From Nocardioides hwasunensis (GTDB lineage: Bacteria > Actinomycetota > Actinomycetes > Propionibacteriales > Nocardioidaceae): a DNA stretch of 64,000 bases. Below are positions 62,978-64,000 of this stretch, in pieces. Positions within the stretch are counted from its first letter, which is position 1. The number at the start of each line of letters is the position of its first letter. The notes beneath the pieces are model-generated. The model was not told the origin of the DNA. It saw only the letters and a list, made by a program, of their open reading frames with translations, and made no database searches. Location of the stretch: positions 1 through 64,000 of the forward strand of contig NZ_JACXYY010000002.1 of assembly GCF_014779665.1 (NCBI RefSeq), written 5' to 3'. Made by a program: the position numbers and the translations under genes.

Positions 62978-64000
<1,023 letters not shown>

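Overview
The window reads as chromosome of a high-GC actinobacterium, most likely Nocardioides or a close relative. The reasons are very GC-rich codon third positions, many GTG starts, many apparently leaderless genes with a TANNNT hexamer 6-8 nt before the start codon, a menaquinone-based respiratory chain, and a DUF222/HNH-type protein. No plasmid, phage, integrase or insertion sequence was seen. The genus is an inference; no search was run.

Layout. 0.1-4.1 kb: an HNH-endonuclease C-terminal part, a frameshifted aminoglycoside-phosphotransferase-like gene, a NupC-type nucleoside transporter and two small DUF proteins. 4.1-16.1 kb: menaquinone genes menE-menC-menD, menF and menG, interspersed with a secreted GH16 glycanase, an MBL-fold hydrolase, an L,D-transpeptidase, and an unfamiliar trio of two paralogous adenylate-forming-enzyme-like proteins without the ATP P-loop plus a small Roadblock/LC7-like protein. 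16.2-33.2 kb: a complete nuoABCDEFGHIJKLMN operon (complex I) ending in a polyprenyl diphosphate synthase that probably makes the menaquinone side chain. The region therefore couples quinone synthesis to the main quinone-reducing enzyme.

33.2-34.6 kb holds a compact cassette: one gene for an AbiEi-like/DUF559-like (PD-(D/E)XK-fold) protein, bracketed by two arrays of a 19-bp repeat in opposite orientation, four copies per side, mostly on a 32-bp period. 34.6-44.7 kb: rarD, a small secreted protein, korAB (2-oxoacid:ferredoxin oxidoreductase), a GH18 chitinase, and a sulfate-type ABC importer (sbp-cysT-cysW-cysA). 44.8-50.7 kb: a free-standing CarH-like cobalamin-binding protein, yajQ, tRNA-Tyr, an AGE-family isomerase/PfkB kinase/MFS cassette, a tiny HTH regulator with a 16-bp palindrome over its own promoter, and a histidine phosphatase. 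50.7-54.3 kb: a metallophosphoesterase, an MptB-like mannosyltransferase and a GT4 glycosyltransferase that overlap tail to tail. 54.3-59 kb: homogentisate catabolism (fumarylacetoacetase, an unknown partner, divergent hmgA) and an MFS exporter. 59-64 kb: a heterodimeric ABC exporter whose two ATP sites are degenerate in complementary ways, and the start of an FdhF/YdeP-type molybdopterin oxidoreductase cut by the window end.

The observations most worth following are the repeat-bracketed nuclease-like cassette, the ANL-pseudoenzyme/Roadblock trio, the CarH-like sensor without a DNA-binding domain, the exact loss of all four N7 cluster ligands in NuoG, and the ABC exporter whose catalytic motifs are split between its subunits.
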